Shown: positions 1 to 7,101 of the stretch, in pieces
How positions within the stretch are numbered: position 1 is the first letter of the stretch
Layout of the letters: every line of letters starts with the position of its first letter
Source of the DNA: an uncultured Oscillospiraceae bacterium
GTDB taxonomy: Bacteria; Bacillota; Clostridia; Oscillospirales; Oscillospiraceae
Reading direction: 5' to 3'
Length of the DNA: 18,332 nucleotides
Assembly (NCBI GenBank): GCA_910588365.1
Contig: CAJUQS010000146.1
Location: 1 to 18,332 of the forward strand
Program-made: the position numbers and the translations under genes
Notes under the pieces: generated by a model
Databases searched by the model: none
Told to the model about the DNA's origin: nothing
The model's input: only the letters and a program-made list of their open reading frames with translations

Positions 1-21
1 ATCGAGGGGTCATGCACGATT

Positions 22-57
22 ATTCTGCACAGGCGCTCGATGCGCCTGTTGCAGAAT
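22..57. repeat. Imperfect palindrome, 15-bp arms
   Basis: Arms at 22-36 and 42-57 pair around a 5-nt loop (TCGAT) with one bulged T at 50. No T-run follows on either strand, so it is not a clear terminator. Positions 1-188 hold no gene that I can support. This hairpin and the one at 91-108 are the only structures seen there. Confidence 0.6.
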
Positions 58-72
58 CCTGACGGATGGCAA

Positions 73-108
73 GAAAATTTAACAAAGAGTGGCGGCAAAA
101 GAGCCGCC
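73..108 (-). terminator. Probable terminator of the TetR operon
   Basis: GGCGGC (91-96) and GCCGCC (103-108) form a 6-bp stem with a 6-nt loop. Read on the minus strand the stem is followed by a T-rich stretch (ACTCTTTGTTAAATTTTCTT, down to about 73). It lies 80 nt past the stop of the last minus-strand gene. The stem is short and the T-run broken, so the call is moderate. Confidence 0.45.
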
Positions 109-188
109 AAGACCCATTCAACGGCTGTGAATACAGGTTCTTAATGCGGAAATATTACCCGCGTCCGGGCGGAAAAGTCCATGGGCTG

Positions 189-698
189 TCAGGCGTTCCT
201 GGCCCATTGGACGAGAGGCGCCAGACTGCCCCGGTCCGCCGCGTCAAAGGAGCGGGAGATGCCCGCCAGCATGTCCGCCATCTCCGGCTTTCCCCGCAGG
301 GAGGCCCGCAGGGCGGCCATCATGGCCCGATCCACCGCGCCCATGTGCTCGTAGTCCAGCCCGCCCTGGCAGTAGAAGCCCCGGACCTGGGGCAGGGGGC
401 CGAACAGCTTCTCCATGCTCTCCGGCAGATCCGGCGTGTCCGCCGGGGCACAGCCCACCGCCAGGGCGGCGATGCGCTTTCCGGCGAGGCCGGGCAGCTG
501 CTTTTTCAGCCACCCCAGCCCCGACATCTGCCCGGCGTACAGCCCGCCCGCCAGGATAATGGTGCCGTACTCCGGCAGGCGCAGGCGCTTCCGCTCCCGG
601 TAGTCCGCTGCCTGGCACCGCAGATCCTCCGCCAGCCACTGGGCGTACCGCCGGGAGAAGCCGGTCTTGCTGCGGTAGATGATAATGGTCTTGTCCAT
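189..698 (-). CDS. Flavodoxin domain protein
   Basis: This is a 169-residue cytosolic protein with a flavodoxin fold, probably binding FMN and carrying electrons. It starts with a hydrophobic beta strand (TIIIYRS) followed by SKTGFS, matching the FMN-phosphate loop of flavodoxins. A second beta strand with TIILAGGLYAGQ (residues 45-56) fits the flavin-ring loop. The length is close to that of long-chain flavodoxins and HemG-like proteins, but I see nothing that proves protoporphyrinogen oxidase activity. A strong AAGGAGG site sits just before the ATG, inside the 13-nt gap to the upstream gene. It is the last gene of the four-gene minus-strand operon that begins with TetR, so it should share that promoter. 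The redox partner is unknown; the FMN reductase of the same operon is a candidate (inference). Confidence 0.75.
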   Translation of the reverse strand: MDKTIIIYRSKTGFSRRYAQWLAEDLRCQAADYRERKRLRLPEYGTIILAGGLYAGQMSGLGWLKKQLPGLAGKRIAALAVGCAPADTPDLPESMEKLFGPLPQVRGFYCQGGLDYEHMGAVDRAMMAALRASLRGKPEMADMLAGISRSFDAADRGSLAPLVQWARNA

Positions 699-711
699 AA
701 AAGCCTCCTTG

Positions 712-1686
712 TCACTGCCTGAGAATGGTTATCGTCCGCTCTCCCGCGTCCAGCCGGACGGTCCCGCCGATGGGCAGGGTCAGCATGGGGACGGTGTGGC
801 AGCAGTCCACGTCCGCCAGGATGGGGATGTCCCGGCCGTCCAGGAGCTCCAGCAGGATGTCCGCCGGGGTTCGTCCGGTTCCCTGGTCATCGAACTTACG
901 GTGCTTGCCCAGGATGATGCCGCCGGCCTTGTCCAGCGCGCCGCACAGCGACAGCATGGCGAAGTACCGCTCCGCGTGGGCGGCGAACTTCTCCGTATCC
1001 TCCAGAAGGAGGATGTCCCCCTCCCGGAAGTCCGGCATGTAGGGACTGCCCATGATGCCGCTGATGGTGTTCAGGTTGCCGCCCAGCAGCCGGCCCTCGG
1101 CGGCTCCGGGCCGCACCGTCACCCAGCGGTTGGGCAGCTGTGTCCGCTCCGGGACCTCCCGGCTCCAGTCCGTGGGCTCGTCGGAGTAAACTGGCGGCAT
1201 GGGGCAGGGGAGGGGCAGCGGGCTTCCGCCCAGGACCGCCTCCATCCGCTCCAGGGAGAAGTCCAGCAGGGGCGGCCTCTGGCCGAAGACGGTGACCAGA
1301 TTGGGGCCGTAGTAGGTGGTCTGCCCGGTCTTTTGATAGATGCCCAGGAGCAGCGCCGCAGCATCGGAGAGGCCGATGACCGGCTTGGGGTGCTCCCGCA
1401 GGAAGCCGTAGTCGATATAGGGGAGGAGCGCGTTGGACACCATGCCGCCCACGGAGGCCATCAGGTGCGTCACCTCCGGATCGCGGAGCAGGTGGTTGAA
1501 CTCCGCCGCCCGCTCCCGGATGGTCCCTGAGCGGTAGAAATCCCGTTTCCCGGCCAGCTCCCCCAGCTTGACCTGCCAGCCCCGGGACTGCAGGTAGGCC
1601 GCCGCCCGCGCCGCTGCCTCCGGGGCCTCCGCGGTGATGGGATAGGAGGATGAGAATACGCCGATAACGCCTTTACATGTCTTCAT
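712..1686 (-). CDS. S66 serine peptidase, LD-carboxypeptidase/MccF-like
   Basis: This is a 324-residue member of peptidase family S66. The family includes LD-carboxypeptidases that trim murein tetrapeptides and MccF, which cleaves the aminoacyl-nucleotide antibiotic microcin C. Visible motifs are SVGGMVSNALLPYID (78-92), the nucleophile Ser107 in VIGLSD, GRLLGGNLNT (198-207), Glu229 in ILLLED and His297 in DCCHTVP. The Ser-Glu and Glu-His distances (122 and 68) resemble those I recall for MccF (Ser118/Glu243/His311) more than those for short LD-carboxypeptidases. No signal peptide is seen, so it is cytosolic. I chose ATG 1686 over an upstream start in the same frame because it overlaps the previous stop as ATGA and has an AGAGGA site. 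Substrate choice (murein peptides or Trojan-horse nucleotides) cannot be decided from sequence. Confidence 0.85.
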   Translation of the reverse strand: MKTCKGVIGVFSSSYPITAEAPEAAARAAAYLQSRGWQVKLGELAGKRDFYRSGTIRERAAEFNHLLRDPEVTHLMASVGGMVSNALLPYIDYGFLREHPKPVIGLSDAAALLLGIYQKTGQTTYYGPNLVTVFGQRPPLLDFSLERMEAVLGGSPLPLPCPMPPVYSDEPTDWSREVPERTQLPNRWVTVRPGAAEGRLLGGNLNTISGIMGSPYMPDFREGDILLLEDTEKFAAHAERYFAMLSLCGALDKAGGIILGKHRKFDDQGTGRTPADILLELLDGRDIPILADVDCCHTVPMLTLPIGGTVRLDAGERTITILRQ

Positions 1687-2417
1687 GGTGTGTCCTCTCT
1701 TTTTCCGCCACGGCGCGGAGCGGCTCCCGTGGATTTCCAGGGCCGCTCCCGGTCCAGCCACCCGTGGGACCGCCACCAGCCCGCGTCCGGCGAGTCCCGC
1801 CAGATATACTTTTGCGCCAGCCGCATGGCATAGAACAGGCAGCGCGTTTTGAGCCCCGGACCCGGCACGCCTCTCCGGAGCTTCGCCGCCGTCCGTTCCG
1901 CCTGCCTTGAGATTTTTTGCTTCAATTTGGGGGAGAGGCGGTCCCAGCTGATCTCCATCAACGTGAAGCCCAGCTTGTATGTATGGGCGACGCCCCAGAA
2001 ATCCAGGCTGTCCTTCATCTCCCTGAGGGCGGCCCGGTACACCGGGCCGGACGCGGAGGCAATCACCACGCCCTGCTTGCCGAACATCTCGCCATTGGGC
2101 TTGTGGACCATCCAGGTGCAGGCGTAGTGGTCCAGGAAGGTCTTCATCTGCCCGGTGAGGTGCAGGGCGTAGACCGGGGAGGTCAGGAGAATCACATCCG
2201 CGTCCAGCATGGCCGCCAGAATCGTCCGCGCACCCGCACTGTAGTAACAGTGGTTCTCCTCATTAAAGCACCGGAAACAGGAGATGCAACACTCCGGGCA
2301 GTCCCGGGGCAGGAAAAATTCCGTGACCTCCGCCTCCGGGAGGCGGGAGAGGATCTCCTGGGCGATGTGCCAGGTGCACCCCTTTCGTTCGGTGCCGTAT
2401 ACGGCGCAGATTTTCAC
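1683..2417 (-). CDS. Flavodoxin-fold NAD(P)H-dependent FMN reductase family protein
   Basis: This 244-residue protein resembles NADPH-dependent FMN reductases and iron-sulfur flavoproteins. It opens with a beta strand and phosphate loop (KICAVYGTERKGCT). A cysteine cluster (Cys40, 43, 44, 47, 50) follows, which in this family can bind a metal or a cluster. The motif LLTSPVYALHLTGQMKTFLDH (about 76-96) forms the flavin site. The C-terminal 60 residues are basic and aromatic and look unlike the core. The start is GTG, overlapping the TetR stop as GTGA, with GGAGGG eight bases upstream; the stop overlaps the next gene as ATGA. This coupling implies co-translation with TetR and the peptidase. The role is probably reduction of a quinone, nitro compound or flavin under TetR control (inference). 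Confidence 0.8.
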   Translation of the reverse strand: MKICAVYGTERKGCTWHIAQEILSRLPEAEVTEFFLPRDCPECCISCFRCFNEENHCYYSAGARTILAAMLDADVILLTSPVYALHLTGQMKTFLDHYACTWMVHKPNGEMFGKQGVVIASASGPVYRAALREMKDSLDFWGVAHTYKLGFTLMEISWDRLSPKLKQKISRQAERTAAKLRRGVPGPGLKTRCLFYAMRLAQKYIWRDSPDAGWWRSHGWLDRERPWKSTGAAPRRGGKREDTP

Positions 2418-3022
2418 GAATCCGCCCTCCGTTCGTAGTTTTTCCGGAACTGCTCTACATGGGCCCGGATAAAGGGCCGGGCCTCCTCAAAGCTGTCGCA
2501 GGTGTGAATGAGCATGAACATGGGCCCGTGGAACTCCGCCGCCACGGCCGGCGGGTCCTCCCGCCGCAGTTCTCCGGCGTCCATCAGCGCCGCAAAGATG
2601 TACGCCTGCACCCGGACGCACTTGTCCCGGTAGAGCCGGCGGTAGATGTCCCGGCAGCGGGGATCCGCGTACTGGCTGAGCAGCAGCAGACGCCGGAACC
2701 GGGCGTTCCAGGGGTCGTCGAAGAAGAAGCGGAAGGTCCGCTCAATCAGCTCCTGCAAATCCTCCATCCCGATTCCCGCATAGACGGACGCGTCGTCCCC
2801 GGCGTCATAGGGCAGCCCGCCCTCCCGGAAATAGCGCTCCGACTGCTGGACGCAGAGATCCACGATGGCGTCAAAGACGGCCCGCTTGCTCTGAAAGTGG
2901 TTGTAGATGGAGCTCTCCCGGATGCCCACGGCCCGGGCGATATCCCGGACGGACACCCCGTCATAGCCTCTCTGGGAAAACAGGTCCAGGGCCGTCTCCG
3001 TAATTTTCTCCTTGGTTGTCAT
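2414..3022 (-). CDS. TetR/AcrR family transcriptional regulator
   Basis: This is a 202-residue DNA-binding regulator and the first gene of the minus-strand operon. The N-terminal TetR_N domain (about 5-50) contains the helix-turn-helix VSVRDIARAVGIRESSIYNHF (23-43) followed by QSK, typical of the family. The C-terminal part (50-200) is the usual divergent, all-helical ligand and dimer domain, with a Phe-rich patch (ERTFRFFFDD). ATG 3022 has GGAGG at good spacing. The promoter just upstream is overlaid by a 16-bp-arm palindrome, so autoregulation and control of the three downstream genes is likely. The inducing ligand is unknown; the linked redox and peptidase genes suggest a toxic small molecule (inference). 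Confidence 0.92.
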   Translation of the reverse strand: MTTKEKITETALDLFSQRGYDGVSVRDIARAVGIRESSIYNHFQSKRAVFDAIVDLCVQQSERYFREGGLPYDAGDDASVYAGIGMEDLQELIERTFRFFFDDPWNARFRRLLLLSQYADPRCRDIYRRLYRDKCVRVQAYIFAALMDAGELRREDPPAVAAEFHGPMFMLIHTCDSFEEARPFIRAHVEQFRKNYERRADS

Positions 3023-3034
3023 AGCGCCTCCAGA

Positions 3035-3086
3035 CGAACGACTGTTAGTACAGACACAGTATACTAACAGTTGTTCGCCTTGTCAA
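3035..3086 (-). promoter_or_regulatory. TetR operon promoter with palindromic operator
   Basis: On the minus strand, TTGACA (3086-3081) and TATACT (3063-3058) are separated by exactly 17 nt, a near-consensus sigma-A promoter. An inverted repeat with 16-bp arms (3035-3050 and 3062-3077, one mismatch, 11-nt spacer) covers the spacer, the -10 box and the start region. A TetR dimer bound there would block polymerase. The TetR ATG lies 36 nt beyond the -10 box. Confidence 0.85.
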
Positions 3087-3109
3087 GACGAAATTTTGTA
3101 AAATTCATC

Positions 3110-3138
3110 TTGACTTTTTCGTCCGTTTGTTCTATATT
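3110..3138 (+). promoter_or_regulatory. Promoter of the radical SAM gene
   Basis: TTGACT (3110-3115) and TATATT (3133-3138) are spaced by 17 nt, and the ATG at 3177 follows with GGAGG at 3163-3167. The -35 lies 24 nt from the -35 of the divergent TetR promoter, outside the palindrome. TetR control of this gene is therefore possible but not indicated. Confidence 0.7.
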
Positions 3139-3176
3139 TGTATAGGAACATCTGTTTTGACTGGAGGAAACGAGAG

Positions 3177-4445
3177 ATGGACGTGATGGACAAGCTGACA
3201 ATCCTGACGGATGCGGCCAAGTACGATGCCGCCTGTACCTCCAGCGGGGCCCAGAGGAGCCACCGGAAGGGGTATATCGGCAGCACCTCCTCGTCGATTG
3301 CCGGATGCTGCCACACCTTCTCCGGGGACGGGCGGTGTGTGACGCTGCTGAAGGTGCTGATGACCAACTGCTGCGTCTACGACTGCAAGTACTGCGTCAA
3401 CCGCTGCTCCAACGACGCCCGCCGGGCGGTCTTTACCCCGGAGGAGCTGGCGGATCTGACGGTCCAGTTCTACCGCCGCAACTATATTGAGGGCCTGTTT
3501 TTGTCCTCCGGCGTACTGGTCAGCCCGGACTACACCACTGAGCGGATGATCCGCTGTCTGGACCTTCTGCGCAATCACCACCGCTTCAACGGCTATATCC
3601 ATGCCAAGGCCATCCCGGGCACGTCGCCGGAGCTGGTGACCCGGCTGGGGATGCTGGCGGACCGGCTGAGTGTCAACATTGAGCTGCCCTCGGAGCGGGG
3701 GCTCACCACCCTGGCGCCCAATAAGACCAGAAAATCCATCTTCCGGCCCATGGGGCTCATCACCAGCACCCTCCAGGAGAACAGGGAGGAGCTGGTGAAG
3801 TACCGCCACGCCCCCCGCTTCGCCCCCGCCGGGCAGAGCACCCAGATGATTATTGGCGCGACGCCGGACTCGGACCGGCATATTCTCTCCCTGACCCAGT
3901 CTCTGTACGACAAGTACCGGCTCAAGCGGGTTTTTTACTCCGCCTATGTGCCGGTGGTGGAGAACACGCTCCTGCCCTCCCTCGACACCAAGCCGCCCCT
4001 GCTGCGGGAGCACCGGCTGTACCAGGCGGACTGGCTGCTGCGGTTCTACGGCTTCCGGGCGGAGGAGCTGCTGGACGAGGACAACCCCAATTTCAATCCC
4101 TTGGTGGACCCCAAGTGCAGCTGGGCCCTGAACCACCCGGAGTTCTTCCCCGTGGAGGTGAACACCGCCGGAAGGGAGGAGCTGCTGCGGGTGCCGGGGG
4201 TGGGGACCGTGTCGGCCAAGCGGATTCTCTACGCCCGCCGGGCCCGGAAGCTGGAGCACGAGGACCTGCGCAAGCTGGGGGTTGTCATGAAGCGGGCGCA
4301 GTATTTCATTACCTGTAAAGGGAAAATACTGGACGGCTTGAAGCTGCAGCGGGACAGCATCCTGCGAAACCTGACGGCGGCGGAGCGGGCGGCCCTGCCG
4401 GGGGCGGAGCTGGAGCAGCTGAGCCTGTTTGACAGCGCCGGCTGA
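3177..4445 (+). CDS. Putative DNA modification/repair radical SAM protein
   Basis: This 422-residue protein matches the rSAM family annotated as putative DNA modification/repair radical SAM protein, typically linked to a uracil-DNA-glycosylase-like partner. The N-terminal region has SSGAQRSHRKGYIGSTSSSI and a CC pair (44-45). The 4Fe-4S/SAM motif CX3CX2C is at Cys66, Cys70 and Cys73 (CVYDCKYC). GLFLSSGV follows as part of the barrel. Near 326-356 lies a helix-hairpin-helix (EVNTAGREELL..PGVGTVSAKRIL), a non-specific DNA-binding element. The start at 3177 is supported by GGAGG nine bases upstream; a TTG at 3138 in the same frame falls in the -10 box and is rejected. The usual glycosylase-like partner gene is not beside it here. 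The reaction is unknown for the family. Confidence 0.88.
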   Translation: MDVMDKLTILTDAAKYDAACTSSGAQRSHRKGYIGSTSSSIAGCCHTFSGDGRCVTLLKVLMTNCCVYDCKYCVNRCSNDARRAVFTPEELADLTVQFYRRNYIEGLFLSSGVLVSPDYTTERMIRCLDLLRNHHRFNGYIHAKAIPGTSPELVTRLGMLADRLSVNIELPSERGLTTLAPNKTRKSIFRPMGLITSTLQENREELVKYRHAPRFAPAGQSTQMIIGATPDSDRHILSLTQSLYDKYRLKRVFYSAYVPVVENTLLPSLDTKPPLLREHRLYQADWLLRFYGFRAEELLDEDNPNFNPLVDPKCSWALNHPEFFPVEVNTAGREELLRVPGVGTVSAKRILYARRARKLEHEDLRKLGVVMKRAQYFITCKGKILDGLKLQRDSILRNLTAAERAALPGAELEQLSLFDSAG

Positions 4446-4476
4446 CTCCCGGCTGCTGTCGTCCAACTGCATGGAA

Positions 4477-4521
4477 AATCCAGGTATCCGGGGCGGAATC
4501 ACCCACCCGGATACCTGGATT
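4477..4521. terminator. Bidirectional terminator-like palindrome between convergent genes
   Basis: Perfect 16-bp arms (4477-4492 and 4506-4521) enclose a 13-nt loop. The element sits between the convergent ends of the radical SAM gene and glgP. TTTT follows on the minus strand (GGATTTTCC); the plus-strand tract is poor (GATTGCTGATTGG). Termination for glgP is the more plausible role. Confidence 0.6.
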
Positions 4522-4563
4522 GATTGCTGATTGGAGGCGTTTTCTGGCCGGGAAGTCCCGGTT

Positions 4564-6999
4564 TTACTTCTTATAGGGGACGTGCCAGATGGTCTCCGCA
4601 TAGTCCGCGATGGACCGATCGGCGGCGAAGATGCCGGAGCGGGCGATGTTGTGCAGGCTCATCTGGTTCCACTTGGTGCGGTTGCCGTAGGTCTCCGCCA
4701 TGCGCCGCATGGCTGCGCAGTAGGAGGCGAAGTCCGCCAGGAGCATATACTGGTCGGGCATGGAGCCGTTGCTGCCCAGCAGCAGATACTGCACCAGCTC
4801 GTCGTAGCGGACGCCGTCCCGGAAGCCGTTGCTGATCTGGTCCAGAACGCGGTGCAGGTTGGGATCCCGGCTGTAGAGGTTGAAGGGGTTGTAGCCCCGG
4901 TCCCGGACCTCCTTGACCTCCTCGGTCTTCAGACCGAACAGGAACATGTTCTCGTCCCCCAGAACCTCGTGCATCTCCACGTTGGCGCCGTCCAGGGTGC
5001 CCACGGTCAGCGCGCCGTTCATCATGAACTTCATGTTGCCGGTGCCGCTGGCCTCCTTGCCGGCGGTGGAAATCTGCTGGCTGACCTCACTGGCGGGCAT
5101 GAGGATTTCCGCCATGGAGACCCGGTAGTTCTCCAGGAAGAAGACCTGCAGCTTATCCTTGCAGATGGGATCGTTGTTGATCTGGTCGGCCAGGGAGTTG
5201 ATGAGGCGGATGATCCGCTTGGCCACCGCGTAGCCGGGGGCCGCCTTGGCGCCGAAGAGGAAGGTGTGGGGCCGCAGCTCCATGTTGGGGTTATCCCGGA
5301 GCTGGTTGTAGATGTGGATGATGTGCATGACGTTGAGCAGCTGCCGCTTGTACTCGTGGAGCCGCTTGACCTGTACGTCAAAGATGGCGTCGGTGTTGAC
5401 CACAAAGCCCTGGGACCGCTTGGCAAACTTGGCGAAGGCGGCCTTGTTGGCCTGCTTGATCTGCTCCAGACGCTGCAGGACCGCCTTGTCGGTGGCGAAT
5501 TTGTCCAGCTTGGGAAGGGCAGAGCCGGGGTGGCGGAGATAGTCGTTGCCGCCGGTGAGATCGCAGATCAGCCCGTCGAGGCCGGGGTTGATCTCCGCCA
5601 GCCAGCGGCGGTGGTCGATGCCGTTGGTGACGTTCTTGAACTTCTCGGGCTCCATGGCGCAGGCATCGCGGAACACGTCTTTACGCAGGATGTCGCTGTG
5701 GAGGGCGGACACGCCGTTGACCGCCATGCCGCCCGCGATGCACAGGTTGGCCATGCGCACTTCGCCGTCCCAGATGACGGCCATGTTGCGGATCTTGCTC
5801 TCGTCCCCGTGGTAGAATTCGGTGACCTTCACCTGCCAGCGGCGGGCGATTTCGCAGAGGATCTGCCAGATCCGGGGCAGCAGGCTCTGCATCAGGGTCT
5901 GGGGCCAGCGCTCCAGGGCCTCGGCCAGCACGGTGTGGTTGGTGTAGGCGACGGAGTTGATGGTGATGTTCCAGGAGGTGTCCCAATCCAGGCCCGCGTC
6001 GTCCATCAGGATCCGCATCAGCTCGGGAACCACCAGGGCGGGGTGGGTGTCGTTGATCTGGATGACATTCTTCTCGTGGAAGTTGGTGAGGGTGCCGTAG
6101 GTCTGGATGTGCTTGCGCACGATGGACTGGACCGTGGCGGAGACGAAGAAGTACTGCTGGCGCAGGCGCAGGCTCTTGCCCTCGTAGTGGTTGTCCTCGG
6201 GGTAGAGGACCTTGGCAATGGCCTCGGCCATGGCCTTCTCCTCGCCGGCCCGCAGGTAGTCGCCCTGGTTGAACACGCTCATGTCAATGGGCGTGGGGCT
6301 CTTGGCGTCCCACAGGCGCAGGATGTTGGTATGGGCGGTGTCGTATCCGGCGATGGACATGTCGCAGGGCACGGCCAGCACCTTGGTGTAATCCTCGTTG
6401 ACCACGTGGAGCCTGTCGCCGTCCCAGAACTCCCGGAGGGTGCCGCCGAAGTGGACCTCCTCCACCTCGTCGGGGCGGGGGATCAGCCAGGCGTCGCCCT
6501 GATCCTTCCAGTTGTCGGGGAGCTCCATCTGCTGGCCGTCCACGATCTTCTGCTTGAAGATGCCCAGCTCATAGCAGATGGAGTAGCCGCAGGCGGGGAT
6601 CTCCAGCGTGGTCAGGCTGTCCAGGTAGCAGGCCGCCAGACGGCCCAGGCCGCCGTTGCCCAGGCCGGCGTCTGGCTCCATGTCGAAAATGTGGGCGGGC
6701 TTGAAGCCCATCTCCTCAATGGCCTCCTTCATGGGCTGGAGAACGCCCAGGTTGTAGGCGTTTTTCATCAGGGACCGGCCCATCAGGAATTCCAGGGACA
6801 TGTAGTGGACCTGCTTGAGCTGTTTTTTCCGGACCTTCCTGCGGGTGTCCACAGACTGGATGCTCATCTGGTCACGCAGCACCATGGCGCAGGCCTTCAT
6901 CATGTTCCCCTCGGTAGCCTCCTCCACGGAGCAGCCGAAATTGAGACTCAGCTTGTCGCTGATGGCCTGCTTCATGGAGTTCTTGGTAAATTTCTCCAT
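4564..6999 (-). CDS. glgP: Glycogen phosphorylase
   Basis: This 811-residue GT35 enzyme releases glucose-1-phosphate from non-reducing ends of cytosolic glycogen or maltodextrin. Near residues 110-120 is GLGNGGLGRLAACYLDS, a family hallmark. The PLP site EASGTGNMKF places the Schiff-base lysine at Lys657, followed by MNGAL and GTLDGANVEM. The length matches bacterial GlgP/MalP (about 800), and the whole chain appears intact. ATG 6999 has AGAGGA upstream. It is the last gene of glgBCDAP, 102 nt after glgA, a gap that holds a 13-bp hairpin. Substrate preference (glycogen or maltodextrin) is not certain from sequence, but operon membership favours glycogen. Confidence 0.97.
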   Translation of the reverse strand: MEKFTKNSMKQAISDKLSLNFGCSVEEATEGNMMKACAMVLRDQMSIQSVDTRRKVRKKQLKQVHYMSLEFLMGRSLMKNAYNLGVLQPMKEAIEEMGFKPAHIFDMEPDAGLGNGGLGRLAACYLDSLTTLEIPACGYSICYELGIFKQKIVDGQQMELPDNWKDQGDAWLIPRPDEVEEVHFGGTLREFWDGDRLHVVNEDYTKVLAVPCDMSIAGYDTAHTNILRLWDAKSPTPIDMSVFNQGDYLRAGEEKAMAEAIAKVLYPEDNHYEGKSLRLRQQYFFVSATVQSIVRKHIQTYGTLTNFHEKNVIQINDTHPALVVPELMRILMDDAGLDWDTSWNITINSVAYTNHTVLAEALERWPQTLMQSLLPRIWQILCEIARRWQVKVTEFYHGDESKIRNMAVIWDGEVRMANLCIAGGMAVNGVSALHSDILRKDVFRDACAMEPEKFKNVTNGIDHRRWLAEINPGLDGLICDLTGGNDYLRHPGSALPKLDKFATDKAVLQRLEQIKQANKAAFAKFAKRSQGFVVNTDAIFDVQVKRLHEYKRQLLNVMHIIHIYNQLRDNPNMELRPHTFLFGAKAAPGYAVAKRIIRLINSLADQINNDPICKDKLQVFFLENYRVSMAEILMPASEVSQQISTAGKEASGTGNMKFMMNGALTVGTLDGANVEMHEVLGDENMFLFGLKTEEVKEVRDRGYNPFNLYSRDPNLHRVLDQISNGFRDGVRYDELVQYLLLGSNGSMPDQYMLLADFASYCAAMRRMAETYGNRTKWNQMSLHNIARSGIFAADRSIADYAETIWHVPYKK

Positions 7000-7037
7000 A
7001 GAGTTTTCCTCTCTTCTTTCTTGGTATGGTCGGACGG

Positions 7038-7071
7038 CGGGAAGGTCCGGGCGCTTTGCCGGACCTTCCCG
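7038..7071. other. Intergenic hairpin between glgA and glgP
   Basis: Perfect 13-bp arms (7038-7050 and 7059-7071) surround an 8-nt loop. On the minus (transcribed) strand the stem is not followed by a T-run, so it is more likely an RNA-processing or stability hairpin than a terminator. It could set the level of glgP relative to glgA (inference). Confidence 0.55.
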
Positions 7072-7101
7072 TTTGAAAAGACGGCTGGGCCGCCCTTCGG
7101 A

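Noticed and set aside
66..722. Plus-strand 218-residue frame over the flavodoxin gene
   Set aside because: It mirrors the minus-strand flavodoxin gene, which has a strong ribosome site and family motifs; the plus frame has neither.
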